A DNA stretch of 64,000 bases. Origin: Catellatospora tritici. GTDB lineage: Bacteria; Actinomycetota; Actinomycetes; Mycobacteriales; Micromonosporaceae. The notes below the pieces were generated by a model. That model did not search any database. It saw only the letters and a list, made by a program, of their open reading frames with translations, and had not been told where the DNA came from. The position numbers were made by a program, and so were the translations under genes. Below, in pieces: positions 17,778 to 24,890 of this stretch (position 1 is its first letter; every line of letters starts with the position of its first letter). Location: assembly GCF_019083965.1 (NCBI RefSeq), contig NZ_JAHRCY010000014.1, positions 125,940-189,939 on the forward strand, written 5' to 3'.

Positions 17778-19217
17778 ATGCCACCGATGACAGAACAACT
17801 GGCCAACTTCATCAACGGTAAGTACGTAGCGCCGGTGGACGGCGGCTACGCGGACCTGATCGACCCCTGCACCGGGGAGATTCTCGCAAGCGCCCCGGTC
17901 TCCGGGAAGCAGGACATAGAGAACGCCATGGCCGCGGCGGCCGCCGCCTTCGACACGTGGCGCGACACCACGCCCAGCGAGCGTCAGAAGGCGCTGCTGA
18001 AGATCGCCGACGCGGTGGAGGCGCGCGCCGACGAGCTGGTGGCGCTGGAGAGTCGCAACACCGGCAAGCCGCTGGCGCTGACCGCGAGCGAGGAGCTGCC
18101 GCCCGCGATCGACCAGATCCGTTTCTTCGCCGGGGCCGCCCGCCTGCTCGAGGGCCGCTCCGCCGGGGAGTACATGGCGAACCTGACCAGCTATGTGCGG
18201 CGCGAGCCGATCGGCGTCTGCGCGCAGGTCACGCCGTGGAACTACCCGCTGCTAATGGCGGTGTGGAAGTTCGCCCCGGCCATCGCCGCGGGCAACACCG
18301 TCGTGCTCAAGCCGTCGGACACCACGCCGATGTCGACGCTGCTGCTGGCCGAGATCGCCGCCGAGTTCCTACCGCCGGGCGTGTTCAACGTCGTCTGCGG
18401 CGACCGTGACACCGGCCGGGCCCTGGTCTCGCACCCGACTCCGGCGATGGTGTCGATCACCGGCTCCACCCGGGCCGGATCCGAGGTGGCCGCCGCGGCC
18501 GCGCCCGCGATCAAGCGCACCCACCTGGAGCTGGGCGGCAAGGCGCCGGTCATGGTCTTCGACGACGCCGACATCGCCGCGGCCGCCGAGGGCATCGCGA
18601 TCGCCGGGTTCTTCAACGCGGGCCAGGACTGCACCGCCGCCACCCGCGTGCTGGTCACCGAGGGTGCGTACAACGCCTTCGTGGCGGCCCTGACCGAGCA
18701 GGCCCGCAACCTCAAAACCGGCGCGCCCGACGACGAGGACGTGCTGTTCGGGCCGCTCAACAACGCCAACCAGCTGGCCCGGGTCACCGGCTTCATCGAG
18801 CGGCTCCCGGCCCACGCCCGGATCACCGCCGGTGGCCACCGCGTCGGCGAGCGCGGCTACTTCTTCGAGCCGACCGTCGTGGCCGACCTGGTCCAGGGCG
18901 ACGAGATCGTCACCGACGAGGTGTTCGGGCCGGTCATCACGGTGCAGAAGGTCGCCGACGAGGCGCAGGCGCTGAAGTACGCCAACGACTGCCGGTACGG
19001 CCTGGCCTCCAGCGTGTGGACGTCCGACCACGGGCGCGCGATGCGGGTCAGCAAGCGGCTGGACTTCGGCTGCGTCTGGGTCAACACCCACATCCCGCTG
19101 GTCGCCGAGATGCCGCACGGCGGGTTCAAGCAGTCCGGCTACGGCAAGGACCTGTCCGCGTACGGCCTGGAGGACTACACACGGGTCAAGCACGTCATGC
19201 ACAACATCGGAGAATGA
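17778..19217 (+). CDS. patD: Gamma-aminobutyraldehyde dehydrogenase
   Basis: Oxidises 4-aminobutanal (from putrescine) to GABA. The 479-residue protein begins QLANFINGKYVAPVDGGY and carries LELGGKAPVMVFDDADI with the catalytic glutamate and FFNAGQDCTAATRV with the nucleophile cysteine, typical of the PatD/betaine-aldehyde group; the C-terminus YGLEDYTRVKHVMHNIG is also typical. Start ATG 17778 is likely, with ATG 17787 possible. Its stop overlaps the gabT start (ATGA), so the two enzymes are translationally coupled. Confidence 0.9.
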   Translation: MPPMTEQLANFINGKYVAPVDGGYADLIDPCTGEILASAPVSGKQDIENAMAAAAAAFDTWRDTTPSERQKALLKIADAVEARADELVALESRNTGKPLALTASEELPPAIDQIRFFAGAARLLEGRSAGEYMANLTSYVRREPIGVCAQVTPWNYPLLMAVWKFAPAIAAGNTVVLKPSDTTPMSTLLLAEIAAEFLPPGVFNVVCGDRDTGRALVSHPTPAMVSITGSTRAGSEVAAAAAPAIKRTHLELGGKAPVMVFDDADIAAAAEGIAIAGFFNAGQDCTAATRVLVTEGAYNAFVAALTEQARNLKTGAPDDEDVLFGPLNNANQLARVTGFIERLPAHARITAGGHRVGERGYFFEPTVVADLVQGDEIVTDEVFGPVITVQKVADEAQALKYANDCRYGLASSVWTSDHGRAMRVSKRLDFGCVWVNTHIPLVAEMPHGGFKQSGYGKDLSAYGLEDYTRVKHVMHNIGE

Positions 19218-20497
19218 CCTTGAGCGCCTCTTCGGACATCCACGCCCGCCGCGTCGCCGCCGTCGCCAAGGGCGTCGGCTCGACCATCACGTCCTACGTC
19301 GAGCGGGCCTCCGGTGGCACGCTGCGCGACGTCGACGGGCGGGAGTGGATCGACTTCGCGGCCGGGATCGCCGTCACCAACGTGGGCAACAGCGCCCCGG
19401 CGGTGGTCGAGGCGGTCAAGCGGCAGGTCGAGCTGTTCACGCACACCTGCTTCATGGTGGCGCCGTACGAGTCGTACGTATCGGTGTGCGAGCAGCTCAA
19501 CGAGCTGACCCCGGGCGGCCACGAGAAGCGGTCGGCGCTGTTCAACTCCGGTGCCGAGGCGGTCGAGAACGCCGTCAAGATCGCCCGGTACGCCACCGGG
19601 CGGCAGGCGGTGGTGGTGTTCGACCACGGCTACCACGGGCGCACCAACCTGACCATGGCGCTGACCGCGAAGAACATGCCGTACAAGCACGGGTTCGGGC
19701 CGTTCGCCCCGGAGGTCTACCGGGCGCCGATGTCGTACCCGCTGCGCGACGGCCTGACCGGCGAGCAGGCCGCCGCCCGCGCCATCGACGAGATCACCAC
19801 GCAGGTCGGCGCCGCGAACGTGGCCGCGATCGTGATCGAGCCGGTGCAGGGCGAGGGCGGCTTCGTCGTTCCCGCACCCGGCTTCCTGCCCACCCTCGCG
19901 GCGTGGGCCAGGGCCAACGGGGCGCTGTTCGTCGCCGACGAGATCCAGACCGGGTTCTGCCGCACCGGGGACTGGTTCGCCAGCGAGCACGAGGGCGTGG
20001 TGCCTGACCTGATCACGGTCGCGAAGGGCATCGCGGGCGGGCTGCCGCTGGCCGGGGTCACCGGTCGCGCCGAGCTCATGGACGCGGTGCACGTCGGCGG
20101 GCTCGGCGGCACCTACGGCGGCAACCCGATCGCCTGCGCCGCCGCGCTCGCCTCGATCCAGACCATGCGCGAGCTGGACCTCAACGCCGCCGCGCGGCGT
20201 ATCGGTGGGGTGCTCACCGAGCGGCTGACGAAGCTGGCCGCCGCTCACCCCCAGATCGCCGAGGTACGCGGCCGCGGCGCCATGGTCGCCATCGAACTGG
20301 TCAAGCCCGGCACCCTCGACCCCGACCCGGTCCTGACCGGCGCGGTCAACAAGGCGTGCCACGCGGCCGGCCTGCTCACGCTCACCTGCGGCACCTGGGG
20401 CAACGTGTTCCGCTTCCTGCCGCCGCTGGTGATCTCCGACGCCGACCTCGACCGCGGCCTGTCCATCCTCGAAGAAGCCTTCATCACCACCGCCTGA
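19214..20497 (+). CDS. gabT: 4-aminobutyrate transaminase
   Basis: A PLP-dependent class III aminotransferase that converts GABA and 2-oxoglutarate to succinate semialdehyde and glutamate. The 427-residue protein starts at the ATG overlapping the patD stop; the same frame is open for 200 bases upstream inside patD but those codons are a shadow. Motifs include NSGAEAVENAVKIAR, the cofactor aspartate region FVADEIQTGFCRTG and the Schiff-base lysine in ITVAKGIAGGLPLAG. Followed directly by a repeated palindrome that likely terminates the transcript. Confidence 0.93.
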   Translation: MTLSASSDIHARRVAAVAKGVGSTITSYVERASGGTLRDVDGREWIDFAAGIAVTNVGNSAPAVVEAVKRQVELFTHTCFMVAPYESYVSVCEQLNELTPGGHEKRSALFNSGAEAVENAVKIARYATGRQAVVVFDHGYHGRTNLTMALTAKNMPYKHGFGPFAPEVYRAPMSYPLRDGLTGEQAAARAIDEITTQVGAANVAAIVIEPVQGEGGFVVPAPGFLPTLAAWARANGALFVADEIQTGFCRTGDWFASEHEGVVPDLITVAKGIAGGLPLAGVTGRAELMDAVHVGGLGGTYGGNPIACAAALASIQTMRELDLNAAARRIGGVLTERLTKLAAAHPQIAEVRGRGAMVAIELVKPGTLDPDPVLTGAVNKACHAAGLLTLTCGTWGNVFRFLPPLVISDADLDRGLSILEEAFITTA

Positions 20498-20498
20498 G

Positions 20499-20552
20499 GT
20501 AAGGAAGGGCCCCTTCTGCTGCGTAAAGCGATAAGAAGGGGCCCTTCCTTAC
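20499..20552. repeat. Dispersed palindrome family B, copy 1
   Basis: Perfect 19-base arms (20499-20517, 20534-20552) around a 16-base loop. The right half, including the loop end GTAAAGCGATAAGAAGG, is identical over 32 bases to the palindrome at 37264-37319. It sits between two convergent stop codons (gabT and the TROVE gene), starting two bases after the first and ending four before the second, so it can serve as a shared terminator. Confidence 0.92.
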
Positions 20553-20556
20553 GCGC

Positions 20557-22089
20557 TCAGAAGGGGAACGTGGTGCGCTCGGCGGACTCCAGGAGGGCGA
20601 TCATCGAGAAGGCGGCGTCGGTGAGGCCGCCGAAGGTGTAGCGGCGGCCCACGGGGGCGGTGTGGCCGAGCTTGTAACCGGCCAGGTTCCACGTGTAGAC
20701 GGGAATGTGCGCGGGCACCGCGGCCGCCACGTCGTGGCTGCCGTGGAAGCTCGCCTGCTCATCGGTGAGGATCACCACCCGGTCGTGCTTGTCGTAGTGA
20801 GCCCGGACCGCCTTCTCGGTCTCAGTGCCCATGCCGAAGAACCAGCCGCCGTCCTTGAAGCGGCGCACCGCCGACAGCACCGACTCGCCCGGCCGCAGGT
20901 CGAAGACCTTGGTCCGGTCCGAGAACGACACCACCGTCGCCGCCTGCGCCCGCACCGCCACAGCCAGGCCGAACAGCGTCGCCGCGTCCCAGCAGCGCAG
21001 CGAGCCGTCGCGGCTGAACTGGCTGTTCATCGAGCCGGACGTGTCGATCAGCACCAGGGTGCGGCCGTCCAGCTTCGGCACGTTGCCGAGCGCGAACTGC
21101 AGCGCCTTCTCCAGCGGGTACGCCCAGCGCAGGCTCGGTGCCGCGTTGTACGCCGACAGGAACCGCATCGGCAGCACGCGGGAACGGTCCACCTCGTCCG
21201 GGTCGGACAGCTTCGCCGCCACGGCAGCAGCGACCTCGTCGGACACACCCGCCGCGTCGAAGTTGCGCAGGTTGCGCAGTAGCGCCAGGTAGCCCATGGA
21301 CGGGATCATCGCCGACCATGCCGCCGCGTCCAGCGGACCCTGCCGCCAGCCCGCCAGCGCCTCCCAGGTCATCCCCGCCGCGGCGAGGCGCCCCGGGTCG
21401 AGCACGGCCGCGCGCTCGGGCACCGGCAGCGACATCAGCTCCGCGCGGGCGCGCAGCACCGACAGCACCTCGGGCAGCGGGTTGTCCCGCTGGTGGCGGC
21501 GGTCCAGCGCGTGCCGGAACAGCTCCGCCTGAGTCGCGTCGCGCGCGGCCGGGTGGGTCAGGTCGAGGACGTCACCGAAGCGCACCGCGGCGCTGTCGGA
21601 GTCGTACTTGAGCAGGCTGCGCTCGTGGTATAGACGCACCGCCGCGTCGGCGACCCCGCGCTTGACCGGCTTGGGCAGCGCCCGGCCGTAGCGGGACAGC
21701 CAGTACGCCAGCGCCTCGCCCGGCTCGTCGGCCCGCTGCAGTGCCGCGTCGACAACCTTGCGCGAACCGGGGATACCGGCCGCGACCTGTGCCTTCGCGC
21801 CCTCCAGTGCGGCGACCACGGAGGCGGTGCGCAGGTTGGCGCCGAGGCGCAGCCACGGCACGAACCGCGCGAACCAGTCCGGGTCGGCGACAGCCACCTG
21901 TGCGACCAGCGCCAGGAAGCGCGCGTCGCGGTCCTTGGCGTTCTCGTAGAACGTCTGCTCACCGACCATGTTCGCCACGGCGAGCAGGAACAGCTCCTGC
22001 TTCGGCTCGCGAGCGAACCCGGGCGCGCCCTGGGCCGTGGTCCCGGCCGGACGCTGCTTGAAAGCGGTGGCGACGTTGAACTTCGCCAT
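20557..22089 (-). CDS. TROVE domain protein (Ro60/Rsr homologue) with C-terminal vWA domain
   Basis: Ro60-like proteins form an RNA-binding ring of helical repeats that holds Y RNAs and the ends of misfolded RNAs. The 510-residue protein has a TROVE domain over roughly residues 1-330 (TFYENAKDRDARFLALVAQVA; YRRGLPKPVKRG-like region LPKPVKRGVADAAVRLY) and a von Willebrand A domain whose metal site DTSGSMNS begins near residue 349, completed by ILTDEQ. ATG 22089 follows a GGAGGGA site. Directly upstream is an array of tRNA-like modules, which are the obvious candidate RNA partners. VapBC lies beyond them. Confidence 0.95.
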   Translation of the reverse strand: MAKFNVATAFKQRPAGTTAQGAPGFAREPKQELFLLAVANMVGEQTFYENAKDRDARFLALVAQVAVADPDWFARFVPWLRLGANLRTASVVAALEGAKAQVAAGIPGSRKVVDAALQRADEPGEALAYWLSRYGRALPKPVKRGVADAAVRLYHERSLLKYDSDSAAVRFGDVLDLTHPAARDATQAELFRHALDRRHQRDNPLPEVLSVLRARAELMSLPVPERAAVLDPGRLAAAGMTWEALAGWRQGPLDAAAWSAMIPSMGYLALLRNLRNFDAAGVSDEVAAAVAAKLSDPDEVDRSRVLPMRFLSAYNAAPSLRWAYPLEKALQFALGNVPKLDGRTLVLIDTSGSMNSQFSRDGSLRCWDAATLFGLAVAVRAQAATVVSFSDRTKVFDLRPGESVLSAVRRFKDGGWFFGMGTETEKAVRAHYDKHDRVVILTDEQASFHGSHDVAAAVPAHIPVYTWNLAGYKLGHTAPVGRRYTFGGLTDAAFSMIALLESAERTTFPF

Positions 22090-22193
22090 GACAGATCCCT
22101 CCCCCGAGGGTGGTCGGCGGGCGCGCAGCATCCACCCACCGGACGATGAGGAATGGTGCGCCTCCCGAGATCAAGACGGCGGCGGCGTATGGA

Positions 22194-22347
22194 TTCTTAT
22201 GCGAGAAGAAGTAGCCGCAACCTGCGCACCGGGAGGTGCTGAATCAAACTAGACCAGAGATTTCGGTGGCACCAATGCTTTATCCATGCGGCCCGTCCGA
22301 GATCGGGTCGGCGACGGCAGATGGCGCTCTGGGCCACTGAGCTACGC
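22194..22347 (-). ncRNA. tRNA-like unit 3 (lacks a T arm)
   Basis: Reading leftward: a tRNA 5' half with a canonical D arm (GCTC ... GAGC, 22323-22347), then P3, Q3 (22221-22235), then a perfect anticodon-arm hairpin (22194-22210) with five pairs and loop CTCGCAT, which has the U33 and A37 of a real tRNA. No T arm or acceptor 3' strand follows; sequence runs straight into P4. It cannot be a functional tRNA and is either a decayed unit or a structured RNA of its own. Confidence 0.55.
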
Positions 22348-22359
22348 GCATCCGGTATG

Positions 22360-22504
22360 GATACGGGCGGGATTCGAACCCGCGACCTCCCCATTACAAG
22401 TGGAGTAGCCGTAACCTGCGCACCGGACCGACCGCATGGGCGTCTCCCGAGGTCAATGTCGGCGGCGGCACAGTCGACTGCTCTGCCGATTGAGCTACCG
22501 GACC
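22360..22504 (-). ncRNA. tRNA(Thr,UGU)-like unit 2 with a 73-nt insertion
   Basis: Leftward from 22504: a 7-base acceptor strand GGTCCGG, TA, and a canonical D arm GCTC-AATCGGCA-GAGC, then A (22504-22479). A 73-base insertion with modules P2 and Q2 follows (22478-22406). Then come an anticodon arm (22405-22389) with loop CTTGTAA (anticodon UGU), a 5-base variable loop, a perfect T arm (22383-22367) and the 3' acceptor strand CCGTATC (22366-22360), which pairs 6 of 7 with GGTCCGG. Without the insertion the length is exactly that of a tRNA. The insertion sits between positions 26 and 27. No CCA is encoded. Confidence 0.7.
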
Positions 22505-22508
22505 CTGC

Positions 22509-22660
22509 GGCCCGAGCGGGACTCGAACCCGCAACCCGTTGATCCAAGAAGTATCCGCTGCCTGCGCACCGGGAGACGAGAGACAATCTATGGCGGATAC
22601 GGCTGTGCCACAACGTGATTACGAATGCCGCGCGCCAGAGATCGAGGAGGCGGCGGCGTC
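22509..22660 (-). ncRNA. tRNA-like unit 1
   Basis: Contains P1 (22622-22660), Q1 (22561-22575), a weak anticodon region, a perfect T arm (22516-22532, five pairs and loop TTCGAGT) and the acceptor-like strand TCGGGCC (22509-22515). The inner five bases of that strand pair with CTCCCGG at the start of Q1. No clean 5' half with D arm is present, and the anticodon arm is three bases short with poor pairing. It resembles unit 2 but is more diverged. Confidence 0.55.
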
Positions 22661-22779
22661 CCGTCACCGGGCGAGTCATTTCACAGGCGTCGGCGGCACC
22701 CTCGTGGGCGTACGCCAGCGGCCTCCATGGAGTAGCCGTCGCCGACGCACCTGGCGCGCGGCCCGTCGAGTGTATGCGA

Positions 22780-23211
22780 TCAGCCCCGCTGAGAGTCGCC
22801 GTGCCCGCTGCCCCTCGGGACGATCCACTCATGGGGCTGGCCAGTGACCTCGGCGATGCGCTCGAAGTCGCTGTCGTAGTGCAAGATCGTGGCGCCGTGC
22901 GCCTCTGCCGTGGCGGCCACCAGCAGGTCAGGTATGCCGACGCTGCGATGGTGGCCACGCAGTGCCAGCAGTTGCATGACGTCGAGCATGCGCCGCTGAG
23001 CGGCATCGTTCGTGTCCAGCCAAAGCACCGTCTCGTATTCGGCCCGCATCGAGGTCAGCTCGGCGTGGTTACGGGCGGAGAAGCACAACTCGGCCGCGAT
23101 GACCGGACACGTCGCGATCGATCCGTCGAGGAAGCGCGTGCTCATCGACTGCCGTGCCGCGTCGCTGTAGCGCAACTGCTCCCACGCCGACTTGTCGACG
23201 AGGTAGATCAC
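22780..23211 (-). CDS. vapC: PIN-domain ribonuclease toxin VapC
   Basis: VapC toxins are Mg-dependent endoribonucleases, many of which cut tRNA or rRNA. The 143-residue protein starts MIYLVDKSAW at a GTG (23211) that overlaps the antitoxin stop by four bases. The PIN acidic residues are visible: Asp in LVDKS, Glu in AAELCFS, Asp in GIPDLL and Asp in HYDSDFERIA. The gene ends about 120 bases before the tRNA-like array on the same strand, so read-through into the array is possible. Confidence 0.93.
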   Translation of the reverse strand: MIYLVDKSAWEQLRYSDAARQSMSTRFLDGSIATCPVIAAELCFSARNHAELTSMRAEYETVLWLDTNDAAQRRMLDVMQLLALRGHHRSVGIPDLLVAATAEAHGATILHYDSDFERIAEVTGQPHEWIVPRGSGHGDSQRG

Positions 23212-23417
23212 TGCCACGCTTCCCGGTCGACGTCCGTCTCCGCGAGCCGGTCGGCCGTCAGCAGCGCTATCCGCATGAACTGGTCCACCCGTTCGCGGCG
23301 GCGCTGGGCGATCTCGCGCAGTGCCCGGTTCACCGTCTCGACCTTGGTCGAGGTGCCGAACTCGGCCATCGCCAGGGCGAGCGCGTCCTCGTCGATGTCG
23401 ATGAGAGTCTTCGCCAC
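23208..23417 (-). CDS. vapB: VapB-type antitoxin
   Basis: A 69-residue protein, AKTLIDIDEDALALAMAEFG then TSTKVETVNRALREIAQRR, typical of the short ribbon-helix-helix VapB antitoxins of actinobacteria (type II VapB/MazE-like). The N-terminal part binds DNA and the C-terminal tail is expected to wrap the toxin. It starts at a GTG with GGGGA about 7 bases upstream and overlaps vapC by four bases. A palindrome lies directly upstream and may be its operator. Confidence 0.92.
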   Translation of the reverse strand: MAKTLIDIDEDALALAMAEFGTSTKVETVNRALREIAQRRRERVDQFMRIALLTADRLAETDVDREAWQ

Positions 23418-23442
23418 GACCGTCCCCTGTCTGTCCGCCGAG

Positions 23443-23493
23443 CGCCCCTCGGGGTATATCCCACCCAGTCATGAAGATATCCCCGAGGGGGCG
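23443..23493. promoter_or_regulatory. Inverted repeat upstream of vapB
   Basis: CGCCCCTCGGGG-TATATC on the left (23442-23460) mirrors GATATCCCCGAGGGGGCG on the right (23476-23493), with one-base slips; each arm is itself partly palindromic. It begins 26 bases upstream of the vapB start and 20 bases from the stop of the next gene. It could be the VapB autoregulatory operator, the terminator of the saccharopine-dehydrogenase-like gene, or both. Confidence 0.55.
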
Positions 23494-23512
23494 TGGCTCA
23501 CAAGGCCGCAGG

Positions 23513-24775
23513 TCAGGCGGCTACCTGCTGGCGAACCTGGTTGCTGGTGGGACGGAACGGCTGCTGCTCGCGTACGCCCCAGGGGGAGCCGTACTCGGTC
23601 AGTTTGTTCAGGAACGGCACCGGGTCCAGCGCCTCGGGGCCGAGCACCCCGATGCCCTGCCACACGCGCTCGCTGAGCAGTTCCAGCGCGACGACCGGGT
23701 TGACGGCCGTCTGCCACACCACGGCCTGGTGGCCGTACTCGCGCATGGACCACTCGTTGTCGACCACGTGGTAGAGGTAGACCTCCTTGACCTTGCCGTC
23801 CAGGGCGCGCCCGCGCACCCAGGTGCCCGCGCAGGTCTTGCCGCGCATGCGCGAGCCCAGCGTGGCCGGGTCGGGCAGCTGCGCGGCGAGCACGTCGCGC
23901 GGCGACACCATGACCGGGGACTTGCCGCCGCCGATCGCGATCGGCCGGGTGGAGTCCAGACCCAGCTTGTGCACCGTCTTGAGGATCTCGATGAACTCGC
24001 TGCCCAGGCCGTACTTGAAGGTGACCCGCTTGGCGTCGACCCAGCGCGGGATGAGCAGCACCTCCTCGTGCTCCACGTTGACGCACTCGACCGGCCCGAT
24101 GCCCTCGGGGAAGTCGAACACCTCGGGCTCGCTGAACGGCGCGGTGGTGAACCAGCCGCGCTCGCGCTCCCAGATGATCGGCGGGTTGAGGCACTCCTCG
24201 ATGGTGGTCCAGATCGAGAACGACGGGGCGAAGTCGAACCCGTCCACGGTGATGTTGGACCCGTCCCGCACCCCGATCTCGTCGATCTCGGCGAACAGGT
24301 GGTCGGCGGCGTACCGGGCGAAGATGTCCGACAGGCCGGGTTCCACCCCGATGCCGACCAGGGCCAGTCGCTCCTTGGCCGCCCAGTCGACAGCCTTGGC
24401 GAACTGCTCCTCGCCGAGCATCACGCCGGTCTGGGAGTAGGGGTCGGTCGGGTGCGGACGCGACAGCGACATGGCCATGTCGAGGTAGTCGGCGCCCGCG
24501 GCGTACGCCCCGTCGAAGATCGGCATGACGAAGCGGGGGTCGACCGCGTTCAGCACGTGGGTGATGCGGTGCTCGCGGCACAGAGCTGCGACGTCCTCGG
24601 CGTTCGAGGCGTCCAGACGGGCCGCCAGGAAGCGGTCGTCGTACCCGGATACGGCCTTCTGGGCCCGCTCCAGGGAGTAGTCCGCCACCACCATGAGCTG
24701 GAAGAAATCACGGCGTGCGGCGATGGAGGCTGCTGCACTGCCGACGCCGCCAGCGCCGACCAGCAGGATACGCAT
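23513..24775 (-). CDS. Saccharopine dehydrogenase-family oxidoreductase
   Basis: A 420-residue NAD(P)-dependent enzyme with an N-terminal Rossmann motif ILLVGAGGVGSAAA and the saccharopine-dehydrogenase-type C-terminal domain. The start at 24775 has AAGGGA seven bases upstream. Members of this family include saccharopine reductase, lysine 6-dehydrogenase and carboxynorspermidine or homospermidine synthases; sequence alone does not choose between them. Its position in a polyamine transport and oxidation locus favours a role with lysine or polyamine substrates. It follows the FAD oxidase gene on the same strand after 115 bases. Confidence 0.85.
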   Translation of the reverse strand: MRILLVGAGGVGSAAASIAARRDFFQLMVVADYSLERAQKAVSGYDDRFLAARLDASNAEDVAALCREHRITHVLNAVDPRFVMPIFDGAYAAGADYLDMAMSLSRPHPTDPYSQTGVMLGEEQFAKAVDWAAKERLALVGIGVEPGLSDIFARYAADHLFAEIDEIGVRDGSNITVDGFDFAPSFSIWTTIEECLNPPIIWERERGWFTTAPFSEPEVFDFPEGIGPVECVNVEHEEVLLIPRWVDAKRVTFKYGLGSEFIEILKTVHKLGLDSTRPIAIGGGKSPVMVSPRDVLAAQLPDPATLGSRMRGKTCAGTWVRGRALDGKVKEVYLYHVVDNEWSMREYGHQAVVWQTAVNPVVALELLSERVWQGIGVLGPEALDPVPFLNKLTEYGSPWGVREQQPFRPTSNQVRQQVAA

Positions 24776-24890
24776 AACAGTCCCTTCAACAACGCGGCTT
24801 TCGACCGCGTATGGGTGGCTTTTCAAGTGTGTTGTCCCAGCCCGCCGCGTGGTCACGCGAGGGGCTGCAGGTGCCCGTGGAGATGCCGGG

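Larger units (their letters stand above)
22148..22660 (-). repeat. Four-copy P-module series within the tRNA-like array
   Basis: A GC-rich module of about 35 bases (consensus GCCGCCGCCG, then TTGATCTCGGGAG and GCGC.CAT) occurs four times on the minus strand: 22622-22660, 22439-22471, 22282-22318 and 22148-22186. It alternates with a second module containing CGGTGCGCAGG (22561-22575, 22415-22429, 22221-22235; a diverged relative near 22725-22755). The modules tile the whole vapC-TROVE gap with spacings of 134-194 bases. The last copy ends 59 bases before the TROVE start codon. Confidence 0.8.

Noticed and set aside
22360-22429. An ordinary functional tRNA gene (Thr or Ser/Pro) in the array
   Set aside because: The contiguous 70-base stretch has no D stem, the acceptor has a mismatch, and neighbouring units lack whole arms. 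It is called a tRNA-like RNA instead.
20557-23417. Prophage or transposon carrying the TROVE region
   Set aside because: No integrase, transposase, phage structural gene or terminal repeats are visible around it.
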